Source: Alphaproteobacteria bacterium
Lineage (GTDB): Bacteria; Pseudomonadota; Alphaproteobacteria; JANQMY01
Assembly (NCBI GenBank): GCA_028279895.1
Contig: JANQMY010000573.1
Coordinates: 1-35,605 of the forward strand
Length of the DNA stretch: 35,605 bases
Direction of reading: 5' to 3'
The translations under genes and the position numbers were made by a program. Below are positions 1 through 7,675 of the stretch, piece by piece; the stretch's first letter is position 1; every line of letters begins with the position of its first letter. The notes under the pieces were generated by a model, which worked only from the letters and a program-made list of their open reading frames with translations, ran no database searches and was not told the origin of the DNA.

Positions 1-812
1 AAACGCTTGACCTTTTCCTCCGACATCAAGGACAGGCTGCTTTCGGCAATAAAGCGCATGCGCCGTTCCGGATCGCTTCGTTCGATCACGGACAAATAAT
101 CGTCGAACCGCACACCGAAATTCGGATCGTGCCACCCCACAATGGGCCGTTTGAATTTGGTTTGCAGGAATTTCAGGTCGTCGCTGATAACGTCGAAATC
201 CAGGGGCTGGTATTTGACAACCGAGTCGATGCAAAAACTGCAGGTATACGGACAGCCCAGGCTGCCGATCATGGGCACGATCTTGAAGCTGGTGGCGGTT
301 TTGGCCAGCGTCGCCTCGATGTATTTCCACCGCTGACGCACACCCGGCAGATCGACCGGTTGGCCTTTGGCGCTCATATAGCGGCCTATCGGGCGGTGTT
401 GGGCGCAGTCCGCCAACACGTCAGCGATGAGCGATTTGTCCGTAAACCCCAACACGTAGTCGAAATAGCGCTGCGCATCTTCCGGATAACAGCGGGCATG
501 GGGGCCGCCCAAGACCGTCACCACCCCGCGCTGTCGAAACATGTTGCTCATGGCGTAGGCGAGCTGCGCGCTTTGGGTAAACGCCCCGATGAAAAGGATG
601 TCTAAGTCGTCCGGGAAATCGATCGTCAGGTTCTCGTAACCCGTGAAGCAGATGAAGTGCACCTGGTGGCCCGCTTCCTCGCACCACACGCCGACGGCTT
701 GGGGCATGATGCTGGCTAAATTTCCATGCATCACCCGCCCATACAGCGTGGGTTTCGGGTTACGCGAGACGATGTCGAGTATGCCAATCTTGAGCTTCTT
801 CGCGCCCGTCAT
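1..812 (-). CDS. B12-binding domain radical SAM protein, N-terminal part (runs off the left edge)
   Basis: This reading frame is absent from the ORF track because it has no stop inside the window. I translated the minus strand from an ATG at 812 and obtained 270 open residues. Residues 1-145 look like a cobalamin-binding Rossmann domain, with an LGGPHA segment near residue 101 that is common in B12-binding radical SAM enzymes. A radical SAM iron-sulfur motif CPYTCSFC follows, with Cys187, Cys191 and Cys194 in CxxxCxxC spacing. The family uses S-adenosylmethionine and a 4Fe-4S cluster for radical chemistry such as methylation or ring formation. The substrate cannot be told from this half. The C-terminal half lies outside the window. 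The neighbour at 1093 is on the same strand but 280 bp upstream, so co-transcription is uncertain. The family call is firm, the reaction is not. Confidence 0.87.
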   Translation of the reverse strand, partial: MTGAKKLKIGILDIVSRNPKPTLYGRVMHGNLASIMPQAVGVWCEEAGHQVHFICFTGYENLTIDFPDDLDILFIGAFTQSAQLAYAMSNMFRQRGVVTVLGGPHARCYPEDAQRYFDYVLGFTDKSLIADVLADCAQHRPIGRYMSAKGQPVDLPGVRQRWKYIEATLAKTATSFKIVPMIGSLGCPYTCSFCIDSVVKYQPLDFDVISDDLKFLQTKFKRPIVGWHDPNFGVRFDDYLSVIERSDPERRMRFIAESSLSLMSEEKVKR

Positions 813-1092
813 ACAGATCCCTTTATTTATGCTCCGCCGCCAACCTTGGGAGAGCTGACGGACGCAAACGATCGGGGTCCGGCCAGGGATCAGCGTGACG
901 CCGACCCTAGCCGATCCGCGGGGAAACACCTAACGGAAACTTGGAATGATGCTAAACTTTAAGAAAACAGGTTAATTGATTTGCGAATGACGCTAATCAC
1001 GCTTACCGGGTGATGCTGCGGATTCTTTGATGGCCGCGCCGGTAACGCGAAAAACCGGATTCCACTTTTTCGCCCGGCGCTCTAACCGTGGC

Positions 1093-2082
1093 TTAGCGGG
1101 CAATCATGGCTTGGGCGATTGCCGTGCCGCTGTCAAACGCCGCTTCGACACGAGCGCCAAGACACCAATCGCCGCCGATGAACAGCGACTGATCTTCCGT
1201 ACAAAGAGAAGGCGTGCCCAATGGTGCCGTGGTCATGGCGTACCGCCACCGATGCGCGACAGAATAGGACGGGGTGGGGACGGAGCTTCTCAACCGCTCA
1301 TGGAACAAGGCCGTGAGTTCTCCAGCGACATCATCTGCCGCGCGCTCCAAATTCTGCCGGCTCCACTCCGGGCTTGCATGGGCGATCCAGCATTCCGGAG
1401 AGTCCGGGCGGCCCTGCTTTGAGGAATTGCGTGCTATCCAAGAAATCGCTGCCGTTTCCGATCGAAAAACATCGGCGCCCGGATCGAAGGCGTGGTCGAA
1501 CGATAACATCAACGCCCAACAGGGGGCTATGTCGACCGATGCGAGCTGCTCGGCAAGCGCAGAGTCCCAGGCCAGCAGTTCGCGCGTTTGAGGCGCGGGG
1601 GCCGTGCATATCACATCATCGAAGACGGACGGGGTATCTGCCCCGTCCAAGGTCAGACTCCAACCGCTGCGGGCACGCATAATTTGAACCACGCGATGTT
1701 GCAGTCTCACCGGAAGATCCGCGCCAAGGGGTTTCACAAGCGCATTCATGGCAGGGGCGCCGACGAAATGTTCCTTCGCATCGACCGCACCGAAAGACGA
1801 TCCGCGTGGGCGCCAAATGCTTCCCGATCCGTTGGCCACGGCGTCGGCCAAAAACGCCGAAAAGGCGTCGCCCCGCGCGGTGATGTATTGAGCGCCGTGA
1901 TCGAAAGCGTGGCCCTCGTGCGTTCGGCGGGTGGCGAGCCGTCCGCCCAAGCCCCGGCTTTTCTCGAAAACCGTCACGGCGAATCCGTGATCGTGCAGGG
2001 CACGCGCCGCAACCAGGCCGGTCAGGCCTGCGCCGATGACCGCCACGGTGCGGGGGAGCGGAGTGGAAGAAGATGATGCCAT
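1093..2082 (-). CDS. FAD-dependent oxidoreductase, renalase/amine-oxidase-like
   Basis: The protein is about 329 aa and starts with a Rossmann dinucleotide-binding fingerprint VIGAGLTGLVAARAL near residues 16-29, with an acidic residue in VFEKSRGLGGRLATRR about 20 residues on. This is the FAD-binding signature of the NAD(P)/FAD-dependent oxidoreductase family that includes renalase. An FDHGAQYITA segment, also typical of that family, follows near residue 60. A second conserved block near the C-terminus (FIGGDWCLGARVEAAF) matches the usual FAD-closing motif. The ORF track start is TTG at 2085; I prefer the ATG one codon later at 2082. It has no signal peptide, so it should be cytoplasmic. It is transcribed away from the glutathione peroxidase gene, so the two may share a promoter region of about 90 bp. 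The substrate is unknown. Confidence 0.87.
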   Translation of the reverse strand: MASSSSTPLPRTVAVIGAGLTGLVAARALHDHGFAVTVFEKSRGLGGRLATRRTHEGHAFDHGAQYITARGDAFSAFLADAVANGSGSIWRPRGSSFGAVDAKEHFVGAPAMNALVKPLGADLPVRLQHRVVQIMRARSGWSLTLDGADTPSVFDDVICTAPAPQTRELLAWDSALAEQLASVDIAPCWALMLSFDHAFDPGADVFRSETAAISWIARNSSKQGRPDSPECWIAHASPEWSRQNLERAADDVAGELTALFHERLRSSVPTPSYSVAHRWRYAMTTAPLGTPSLCTEDQSLFIGGDWCLGARVEAAFDSGTAIAQAMIAR

Positions 2083-2174
2083 CAACCTATCAAAACGCGA
2101 TCGCGGATCTAGGATGATCCGGCTTCTCTCTGGTACGTATAAGCTACGACATTAGATTTTCTAGGGCTTTGCGC

Positions 2175-2741
2175 ATGGTTTCTCGACTATTTCTCGTTCT
2201 CGCCTTTGTCTGCTGGGCCGTGCCGGGTCATGCCGCCGACTTGACGGCTCACGATTTCGATTTCACGTCGATTGACGGGGACCCGTTGCCGTTATCCGCC
2301 TTTGCCGGCAAAGCGGTTCTGGTGGTCAACACGGCGTCACGCTGCGGTTTCACCCGGCAATATGGAGATCTTCAAACTGTGTGGGAGACCTACCGCGACC
2401 GCGGATTGGTCGTTTTGGGGGTTCCGTCCAACAATTTCGGCAATCAAGAGCCGGGGACGGAAGCGGAGATAAAGCGCTTTTGCGAAGTTAATTTCGATGT
2501 GGACTTTCCAATGACCGAGAAAGTCGCGGTGAAGGGCCCCGAGGCCCACCCCTTCTACCGATGGGCCGCCGACGAGCTTGGGGCCACTGCGGCGCCTGGG
2601 TGGAACTTCCACAAATATTTGGTGGGGCCCGACGGCAAGCTGGCGGATTGGTTCCCATCGCCTATCGCGCCGACGTCAACCGCTGTCACCAAGGCGATTG
2701 AAGGTCAACTCGACCGCGTCGGTGAAGCGGGCCGTTCATGA
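2175..2741 (+). CDS. Exported glutathione peroxidase family protein
   Basis: This gene encodes a thiol peroxidase of the glutathione peroxidase family that reduces hydroperoxides. From the ATG at 2175 it is 188 aa. An N-terminal hydrophobic stretch ending GHAA looks like a Sec signal peptide, so the enzyme should be periplasmic. The catalytic triad is recognisable: Cys57 in NTASRCGFT, Gln91 in PSNNFGNQEPG and Trp143 in PGWNFHKYLV. Cys replaces the selenocysteine of animal enzymes, as is usual in bacteria. The ORF track begins at a TTG two codons upstream; the ATG is the likelier start. The stop overlaps the start of the next gene as ATGA, so the two genes are probably translationally coupled. 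The physiological reductant is unknown; many bacterial members use thioredoxin. Confidence 0.93.
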   Translation: MVSRLFLVLAFVCWAVPGHAADLTAHDFDFTSIDGDPLPLSAFAGKAVLVVNTASRCGFTRQYGDLQTVWETYRDRGLVVLGVPSNNFGNQEPGTEAEIKRFCEVNFDVDFPMTEKVAVKGPEAHPFYRWAADELGATAAPGWNFHKYLVGPDGKLADWFPSPIAPTSTAVTKAIEGQLDRVGEAGRS

Positions 2742-3211
2742 GCGTCGTACAGGCCGGCAAAAGACAAGCCGACCCGTCTTCTGTCCCCTTCGCTCCGGCA
2801 CTGCTTGGGGCTCTCGGCGCTGTTCCCTTTGTGGCCCTGGCCGCCGCGGCGGTGATTGACACGGGTGCCCTGGCGCCGGCCATAACGTTCGCGGTGACGA
2901 GCTATGGTGCCGTTATCCTGTCGTTTCTCGGCGGCGTACAGTGGGGGCTTGCCATGGGGAAGCAAAGGGACGACCCGCCTGGTTTGGCCGTTCCGTTGAC
3001 GATCAGCGTTATCCCCTCGCTTGTCGCCTGGGCCGCACTTTTTCTGCCGGATCAGCCCGGTGTGCTGGTGTTGGCAGCGGCGTTTGCAGTGGTCGGCCTG
3101 CACGACATGTGGGCGAGCCGCCGTGCAGCGGCCCCGGAATGGTATGGCACCCTTCGTGTATGGCTTAGTAGTATAGTGGTGCCGAGCCTTTTGATCGCAG
3201 CCTTCGGCTAG
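2738..3211 (+). CDS. DUF3429 family integral membrane protein
   Basis: This 157-aa protein has about four hydrophobic helices and an SFLGGVQWGLAM segment in the second helix region, which I associate with the DUF3429 family of small inner-membrane proteins. No biochemical function is known to me for the family. The start overlaps the stop of the glutathione peroxidase gene (ATGA), which suggests one transcript and coupled translation. The 3' end overlaps the convergent Coq7 fusion gene by 4 bp. The family assignment comes from pattern recall and has not been checked by search. Confidence 0.78.
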   Translation: MSVVQAGKRQADPSSVPFAPALLGALGAVPFVALAAAAVIDTGALAPAITFAVTSYGAVILSFLGGVQWGLAMGKQRDDPPGLAVPLTISVIPSLVAWAALFLPDQPGVLVLAAAFAVVGLHDMWASRRAAAPEWYGTLRVWLSSIVVPSLLIAAFG

Positions 3212-4113
3212 AAGCGTCGTGCGGCAGCGACCGCGCCTGCTGACCCGACGCTTACCAAAGCCGACCAGCCCCGTGCAATAATACCCGGATCTGATGAGAG
3301 CTTTGTTTGCGCTTCGTCCCGGTGTTGAATTTCGTCGGCTCTACAGCTTTCCAAAACCACTTGCAGTTCGGGATAGAATTGCTCTTTCTTTAGGCGGTCA
3401 ATTTGATGGGTGTAATGACGATCCACAAATGTTTCGACGGCCGCGATGGTGACATAGACCGCGCGTGGACCGAAGAGCGCAGGTAAAGCGCCCGTAAAAA
3501 ATGCCGCGATGCGCCACAAAGGCAGCAAGCGGCTGCGTTGTTGAGGCGGTACTAATTTGTCCATGAGTTCGAGGTGGCGTCGTTCGGTTTCCAAATGGTC
3601 GGCAGCGAAGGCACGCACCGCGTCATGGCGTGAAACGGCCAGGATCCCCCGGTAGATTACAACGGCACCGGTTTCCCCAGCATGGTTGGAACGGAGGTCG
3701 CGTCTCAGCCATTTCGGCAATTGTTGCGTTGTTGCCTCCGGCAGGGGCGGCACGAGCCTTTGCAGGTAGGGCCGCAGGGGTAGAAACAGGGCATAGGCAC
3801 CGCGCAGCAATACCTTTAGAGGCGCGACAGAGGCCGCTCGTCCCAGAGGACGGAACCCGGGCAGCGCTGACCAGAGGCGGGCGAAGGCATCGCCACCCTT
3901 GATTAATCCGCCATCTGGTGTGCGCACATGGAATTTCGCCATGGCGTCGTCTTTGGTGAGGTCTGCGGCGACGTACGGGCCGTCAATGTCACCGACGTCG
4001 ACCCATTCAATGTCTTCCGCCCCTTGCCGGTTTTTATAGAAGCCAATCTCTCGCATGCATAATGTGCAAGCACCGTCGTAATACACTGTTATTTTGTTGC
4101 AGTTGTCTGTCAT
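3208..4113 (-). CDS. coq7: DCC-family (DUF393) domain fused to Coq7-type demethoxyubiquinone hydroxylase
   Basis: The 301-aa protein has two parts. Residues 8-125 form a DCC/DUF393 domain, opened by VYYDGACTLC with Asp13, Cys16 and Cys19, a thioredoxin-like dithiol motif. Residues 135-301 match Coq7, the di-iron hydroxylase that adds the C6 hydroxyl in the last-but-one step of ubiquinone synthesis at the membrane. All six expected iron ligands can be placed: Glu147 (AGETGA), Glu177 and His180 (ETERRH), Glu227 (VETFVD), Glu261 and His264 (DEIQH). Stand-alone Coq7 proteins lack the N-terminal domain. The fusion implies that a thiol or redox function serves the hydroxylase, which is my inference. 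The gene is convergent with, and overlaps by 4 bp, the DUF3429 gene. Confidence 0.9.
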   Translation of the reverse strand: MTDNCNKITVYYDGACTLCMREIGFYKNRQGAEDIEWVDVGDIDGPYVAADLTKDDAMAKFHVRTPDGGLIKGGDAFARLWSALPGFRPLGRAASVAPLKVLLRGAYALFLPLRPYLQRLVPPLPEATTQQLPKWLRRDLRSNHAGETGAVVIYRGILAVSRHDAVRAFAADHLETERRHLELMDKLVPPQQRSRLLPLWRIAAFFTGALPALFGPRAVYVTIAAVETFVDRHYTHQIDRLKKEQFYPELQVVLESCRADEIQHRDEAQTKLSSDPGIIARGWSALVSVGSAGAVAAARRF

Positions 4114-4161
4114 GCACCGGTTTCCAAGCGGATCACGTGAGCGTCCGTAAACAGTCGGTGG

Positions 4162-4206
4162 GCGTTACAAATCAGATAGGGCGTCTGTCGCGCGTTACAA
4201 CGCGAC
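4162..4206. promoter_or_regulatory. Repeated GCGTTACAA boxes with an inverted repeat, candidate operator
   Basis: In the 232-bp gap between the divergent coq7-fusion and pseudoazurin genes, GCGTTACAA occurs twice, at 4162-4170 and 4192-4200, exactly 30 bp apart and in the same orientation. The second copy sits inside an inverted repeat, GTCGCG (4187-4192) and CGCGAC (4201-4206). The placement and helical phasing suggest a regulator-binding site, but no regulator is identified. Confidence 0.35.
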
Positions 4207-4345
4207 ACTTGGACCCGCACATTAGTTCTAGTGATCTTGATACGGACGGCATGGTCCATCTCGTCGCATGCGGCGTCGCACCACATCAACAAACGGCATA
4301 TGCCAGCCAAATCGCTGAGGGACGAAAACCGATTGGAGTAAAACG

Positions 4346-4810
4346 ATGTTTGTCCGTAAAGCGCTATGGATGTTCATGTCGGTCTGTGGACTGATGGCAT
4401 TAAACTTAGGTCCAGCTCTAGCAGAGGCGCCTGTAACACATGTGGTCGAAATGCTTAATGCGCACCCGGAAGATGCAAAGCAACGGCAGGTCTTCTATCC
4501 GGCTTTGCTGCGGATCAAATCCGGAGACACCGTAAAGTTTGTGTCGTCGGACAGGGGACACAATACTCAAAGTATAAAGGGGGCTATCCCCATTGGTGCT
4601 GAACCTTGGCGAAGTCCACTCGGTAAGAATTTCGAGATCACCTTCACCCAAGAGGGAACGTATCAGTATATGTGTACACCACACTACGGCATGGGAATGG
4701 TGGGCGTGATTCTCGTGGGCGACCACACCTCAAATTTGGATGCGGCGAAAGCGAAGAGACATCCCGGTAAGGCGAAAAAAATCTTCGCAGATCTCATGGA
4801 AGGTCTTTAG
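4346..4810 (+). CDS. Pseudoazurin, periplasmic blue copper protein
   Basis: This encodes a 154-aa cupredoxin that carries single electrons in the periplasm. It has a signal peptide ending in the ALAEA region (about residues 1-26). The type 1 copper ligands are His72 (RGHNT), Cys110 (YQYMC), His113 (TPHYGM) and Met118. The spacings of 38 between His and Cys, 3 to the second His and 5 to Met are those of classical pseudoazurin. Known pseudoazurins donate electrons to nitrite reductase or other periplasmic oxidoreductases. No denitrification gene lies in this window, so the partner is unknown. The start is preceded by a GGAG-like site. The TAG stop codon is part of the target duplication of the MITE that follows. 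Confidence 0.95.
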   Translation: MFVRKALWMFMSVCGLMALNLGPALAEAPVTHVVEMLNAHPEDAKQRQVFYPALLRIKSGDTVKFVSSDRGHNTQSIKGAIPIGAEPWRSPLGKNFEITFTQEGTYQYMCTPHYGMGMVGVILVGDHTSNLDAAKAKRHPGKAKKIFADLMEGL

Positions 4811-4961
4811 CATGCTGCTGAAAAAGTCATCTGGCCCCTTCGAGACGGGCCTATCGGCCCTCCTCAGGGTGAGGAAATATAATAAAACCTCATGGTGAGG
4901 AGGCGCAAAAGCGCCGTCTCGAACCATGGGAAGATAAAGCGATGACTTTTTCAGCAGCCTG
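4811..4961. mobile_element. MITE-like palindromic element with TTAG target duplication
   Basis: The two ends are inverted repeats of 21 bp with one mismatch; the inner 18 bp GCTGCTGAAAAAGTCATC is perfect at 4814-4831 and its complement at 4941-4958. Most of the interior is also self-complementary: TTCGAGACGG near 4840 pairs with CCGTCTCGAA near 4915, and CCTCCTCAGGGTGAGG pairs imperfectly with CCTCATGGTGAGGAGG. The 151 bp hold no gene. TTAG flanks the element on both sides (4807-4810 and 4962-4965), a 4-bp duplication of the YTAR type used by IS5-group transposases. The left TTAG contains the stop codon of the pseudoazurin gene. The parent IS is not in the window; the IS at 8795 has different ends. 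Confidence 0.82.
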
Positions 4962-5007
4962 TTAGACCCTGTATCGTTGTCACGCTCGCCAAAAAAGGTC
5001 GACAGTC

Positions 5008-5331
5008 ATGAAACTTCCTTATCGAGCCGTCACGGCGTCAGGCGAAACCTTTGATTTTGAGTTTCCCCTCCACAAAGACACGTCGGATCCAGTGCGTGTG
5101 AGCCAGCTTGTTACCGAGTTGCTTCATGCTATTGACAAGGATATCCAAGTGTGTGGCGAAACAAGCAATGGCGATGTACTGCAAGCATTAGCTATGGCAA
5201 TGGCAATCCGTGGACAGATGATCTATGCGCCTAGTGAGGACATTCGTGCCCTTACGCAGGTGCTGCTCGACTTTGCGCTGGAGGCCGGGGCGGGGGCCAA
5301 TCAATATGGTCCCCCTGCCGGGCATGCTTGA
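5008..5331 (+). CDS. Conserved hypothetical protein, small soluble
   Basis: I do not recognise this 107-aa protein. It is acidic, has no signal peptide or membrane segment, and reads as an alpha/beta domain with a long helical middle (residues 28-68) and an Ala/Gly-rich tail. An AGGTCG sequence precedes the ATG. Its codon use matches its neighbours and no longer ORF competes on the other strand, so it is probably a true gene. It is separated from pseudoazurin by the MITE, which may have split a former operon. It ends 4 bp before the convergent phosphatase-like gene. Confidence 0.65.
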   Translation: MKLPYRAVTASGETFDFEFPLHKDTSDPVRVSQLVTELLHAIDKDIQVCGETSNGDVLQALAMAMAIRGQMIYAPSEDIRALTQVLLDFALEAGAGANQYGPPAGHA

Positions 5332-5335
5332 CCGG

Positions 5336-6037
5336 CTAACGCGCGCCCGCGCATTCGCCCGTGACGTCCATATCCGTATTGCTTACCCATTCGGGCAAGA
5401 CACCTGCCGTCGGTGCCGCCCATTCCGACGGGAAGAAACGATAGCATTGTTGGAATGCGCCAGAGGCATCCGGTTTGAGCGCAAGGCCCTCAAGACATCC
5501 CATTCGGCAGGGCGCGCCGTTGCAAGTAAGCTTCTTGAGCACTTTGTTGGTGGCTACAAGAAATGCATTGCGGTTGCCGAGCGAAAGCCCCTTACGCATT
5601 TTTTTGGCATACCAGGCTTCCACATCGGTGATGCTTTCTTTCTCATACTCGAAACCCATGAACAGGCGCTCGCGCGTTTGCATCACCCGCGGGTGGAAAA
5701 ACTCTTTTTCGAACACCAGTACGCGATCGGTTTTGCGGGCACCGCTGTCGTCCCGCAACAAGCGGCCTAGATGCACATAAGCGTCCGACGCGGCCTGTTC
5801 GCCATCCGCCGTTAGCGAGCCGGGACGTCCTGTAGGGTGCTCGTCCTTATTGGAATGCCGGAAGGCAATCACATAACCGCCTTTCTCGACGATGTCCTTC
5901 TGGATGGCCGCACGGGCGTCGGGCGCCAGTTCGGCCAAGCGCTCGCAGGAATAGGCGAGGGCGTTTTGAAACGGTGCGATGACAAGAAGAACAAGCAGAC
6001 AGGCCCACGCAAGCTGGGCGATTTGGTTCGCTCTCAT
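5336..6037 (-). CDS. Exported histidine-phosphatase-like protein, degenerate active site
   Basis: Starting at the ATG at 6037, which has a strong GGGGGAGA ribosome site, the protein is 233 aa; the ORF track start 20 codons upstream has no such site. A hydrophobic signal segment (residues 8-28, ending ALAYS) suggests export. GGYVIAFRHSNK resembles the catalytic RH motif of the histidine phosphatase superfamily, and SLTADGEQAASDA resembles the family's LSxxGxxQA block. Near the C-terminus, where active members have LVxH, this protein has LVATN, so the second catalytic His appears to be missing. EFFHPRVMQTRERL stands where the second Arg motif is expected. Several C-terminal cysteines could form disulfides. 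It may be an inactive or altered enzyme. Function unknown. Confidence 0.68.
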   Translation of the reverse strand: MRANQIAQLAWACLLVLLVIAPFQNALAYSCERLAELAPDARAAIQKDIVEKGGYVIAFRHSNKDEHPTGRPGSLTADGEQAASDAYVHLGRLLRDDSGARKTDRVLVFEKEFFHPRVMQTRERLFMGFEYEKESITDVEAWYAKKMRKGLSLGNRNAFLVATNKVLKKLTCNGAPCRMGCLEGLALKPDASGAFQQCYRFFPSEWAAPTAGVLPEWVSNTDMDVTGECAGAR

Positions 6038-6236
6038 ACTCTCCCCCTGATGAGATGCAGAAACATTCCAGAGTTTGCCGGGGCGGTTGCCCCGCAATCT
6101 CCTAGTCTAAAGCGCAATTTGGGCTGGGGGAACACGACTTTCTGAAGGTGGCCGCACCACTTCGGCTTAACGCCCGTGCCGTTTGCTGATAGGGATGGCG
6201 CATCTAAGAACACCAAGCACAGAGGGAGACGACCGA

Positions 6237-7484
6237 ATGTCGGAACTCAATCAAGACCTGTTTAATCTGGCCATGTCGGATGAAGCGCGACCGCTAATGG
6301 CCGCTGTGAAGACCCATGTTGCCGAAAATGTGGACCCCATCACCGAGGAGTTCTTCGCCCTCGACAAAGAAAAGGACGACCGCTGGAGTTGGCATCCCCG
6401 TCAGATGGAGCTTCTAGAGGGCGCCAAAAACAAGGCCAAGGAAAACGGCCTTTGGAACTTCTTTCTGCCCGAATCTGAAATCGGCCAAGGGCTGACCAAT
6501 CTGGACTACGCGTACATTGCGGCAGAACTCGGCAAGTCGCCGCTGGCGTCCGAGTCGCTCAACTGTTCGGCGCCCGATACGGGCAATATGGAAGTGCTGG
6601 AGCGGGTGGGCACGCCGGAACAGAAAAAGCAATGGCTTGAGCCGTTGCTCAATGGCGAAATTCGGTCGGCCTATGCCATGACCGAGCCGGGCCTGCCGTC
6701 GTCGGATGCGAAGAACATCAGCACCAGCGCCGTGCTGGAAGGTGACGAATGGGTCATCAATGGCGAGAAGTTCTACATTTCCGGGGCAGGCGACCCGCGC
6801 TGCAAGATCATGATCACCATGGTCAAGACAAGCCCTGATGCCGCGCCCAGCAGGCAACAGTCTCAAATTCTCGTGCCCATCGACACGCCGGGTGTGGAGA
6901 TCCTGGAAGGCATGCAGGTGTTCGGCAAAGACCACGCACCGCGCGGCCATATGCACATTAAGTTCAACAATGTCCGTGTGCCGAAGGAAAATATCCTGTT
7001 AGGCGAAGGGCGCGGATTCGAAATTTCGCAAGTGCGTCTGGGCCCCGGCCGCATCCATCACTGCATGCGTTCCATCGGCAAGGCAGAGAAGGCCTTAGAG
7101 TTGATGATCAAGCGGGCAGGGTCCCGGGTGGCCTTCGGCAAACCCATCGCCAAGCTGGGTAAGAATGTGGAAGTGATTGCCCGCGCGCGGATCGAAATCG
7201 ACGCCATGCGCCTCATGGTGCTTCAGGCGGCGAAGGCCATGGATGTGCTGGGCAATAAGGAAGCGCGCGTCTATGTAAGTGCCGTGAAGGCCATGGTGCC
7301 CGAAAAAGTATGCTTGATCATCGATCAGGCGATCCAAATGCATGGGGCGACGGGCATCTCTCAATGGACGCCGCTGGCCGAGATGTACACGGACATGCGC
7401 CATTTGCGCTTTGCGGATGGACCGGACGAAGTGCACCACATGGTGGTCGGCCGCACAGAGCTGCAAAAGCACGACATGTGGTAG
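6237..7484 (+). CDS. Acyl-CoA dehydrogenase family protein (ACAD10/11-like)
   Basis: The enzyme oxidises acyl-CoA thioesters at the alpha-beta bond with FAD and passes electrons to electron-transfer flavoprotein. From the ATG at 6237, preceded by GAGGGAG, it has 415 aa, close to the family norm; the ORF track start 18 codons upstream lacks a ribosome site. The signature YAMTEPGLPSSDA lies at 146-158 and NGEKFYISGAGDPRC follows at about 175-189, where the substrate and flavin bind. The C-terminal QMHGATGISQWTPL and DGPDEVHH (394-401) are typical of the ACAD10/ACAD11 branch of long or branched acyl substrates. No other beta-oxidation gene is adjacent. A clear terminator follows. Confidence 0.93.
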   Translation: MSELNQDLFNLAMSDEARPLMAAVKTHVAENVDPITEEFFALDKEKDDRWSWHPRQMELLEGAKNKAKENGLWNFFLPESEIGQGLTNLDYAYIAAELGKSPLASESLNCSAPDTGNMEVLERVGTPEQKKQWLEPLLNGEIRSAYAMTEPGLPSSDAKNISTSAVLEGDEWVINGEKFYISGAGDPRCKIMITMVKTSPDAAPSRQQSQILVPIDTPGVEILEGMQVFGKDHAPRGHMHIKFNNVRVPKENILLGEGRGFEISQVRLGPGRIHHCMRSIGKAEKALELMIKRAGSRVAFGKPIAKLGKNVEVIARARIEIDAMRLMVLQAAKAMDVLGNKEARVYVSAVKAMVPEKVCLIIDQAIQMHGATGISQWTPLAEMYTDMRHLRFADGPDEVHHMVVGRTELQKHDMW

Positions 7485-7508
7485 GGAAGACGCGTCTTCG
7501 CGATATGG

Positions 7509-7550
7509 AAAGGGGCAGGTCTTCGATTTGCCCCTTCTTTCTTTGTCTTT
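7509..7550 (+). terminator. Rho-independent terminator after the acyl-CoA dehydrogenase gene
   Basis: A perfect 8-bp stem, AAGGGGCA (7510-7517) with TGCCCCTT (7529-7536), has an 11-nt loop and is followed by the T-rich tail CTTTCTTTGTCTTT. It lies 25 bp after the stop codon. Confidence 0.8.
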
Positions 7551-7675
7551 CATCGACAACACCTATGAAAACCATAGGGACAATCCGTTTTTCCGCCGCG
7601 ATGCCCTGAATTAACTTAGTAAGCGGTTCGTCGTTCGAGTGAAGTTTGTCGCTCTCCAAGATAGGTTTGTTATCG

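Noticed and set aside
129-605. 158-aa plus-strand ORF near the left edge
   Set aside because: It is antisense to the open radical SAM frame, which has a clear CxxxCxxC motif; the plus-strand protein shows no recognisable domain.
4811-4961. Terminator of the pseudoazurin gene
   Set aside because: The structure is far longer than a terminator, has no 3' T run and shows a target duplication; a mobile element explains it better, though it may still affect the transcript.
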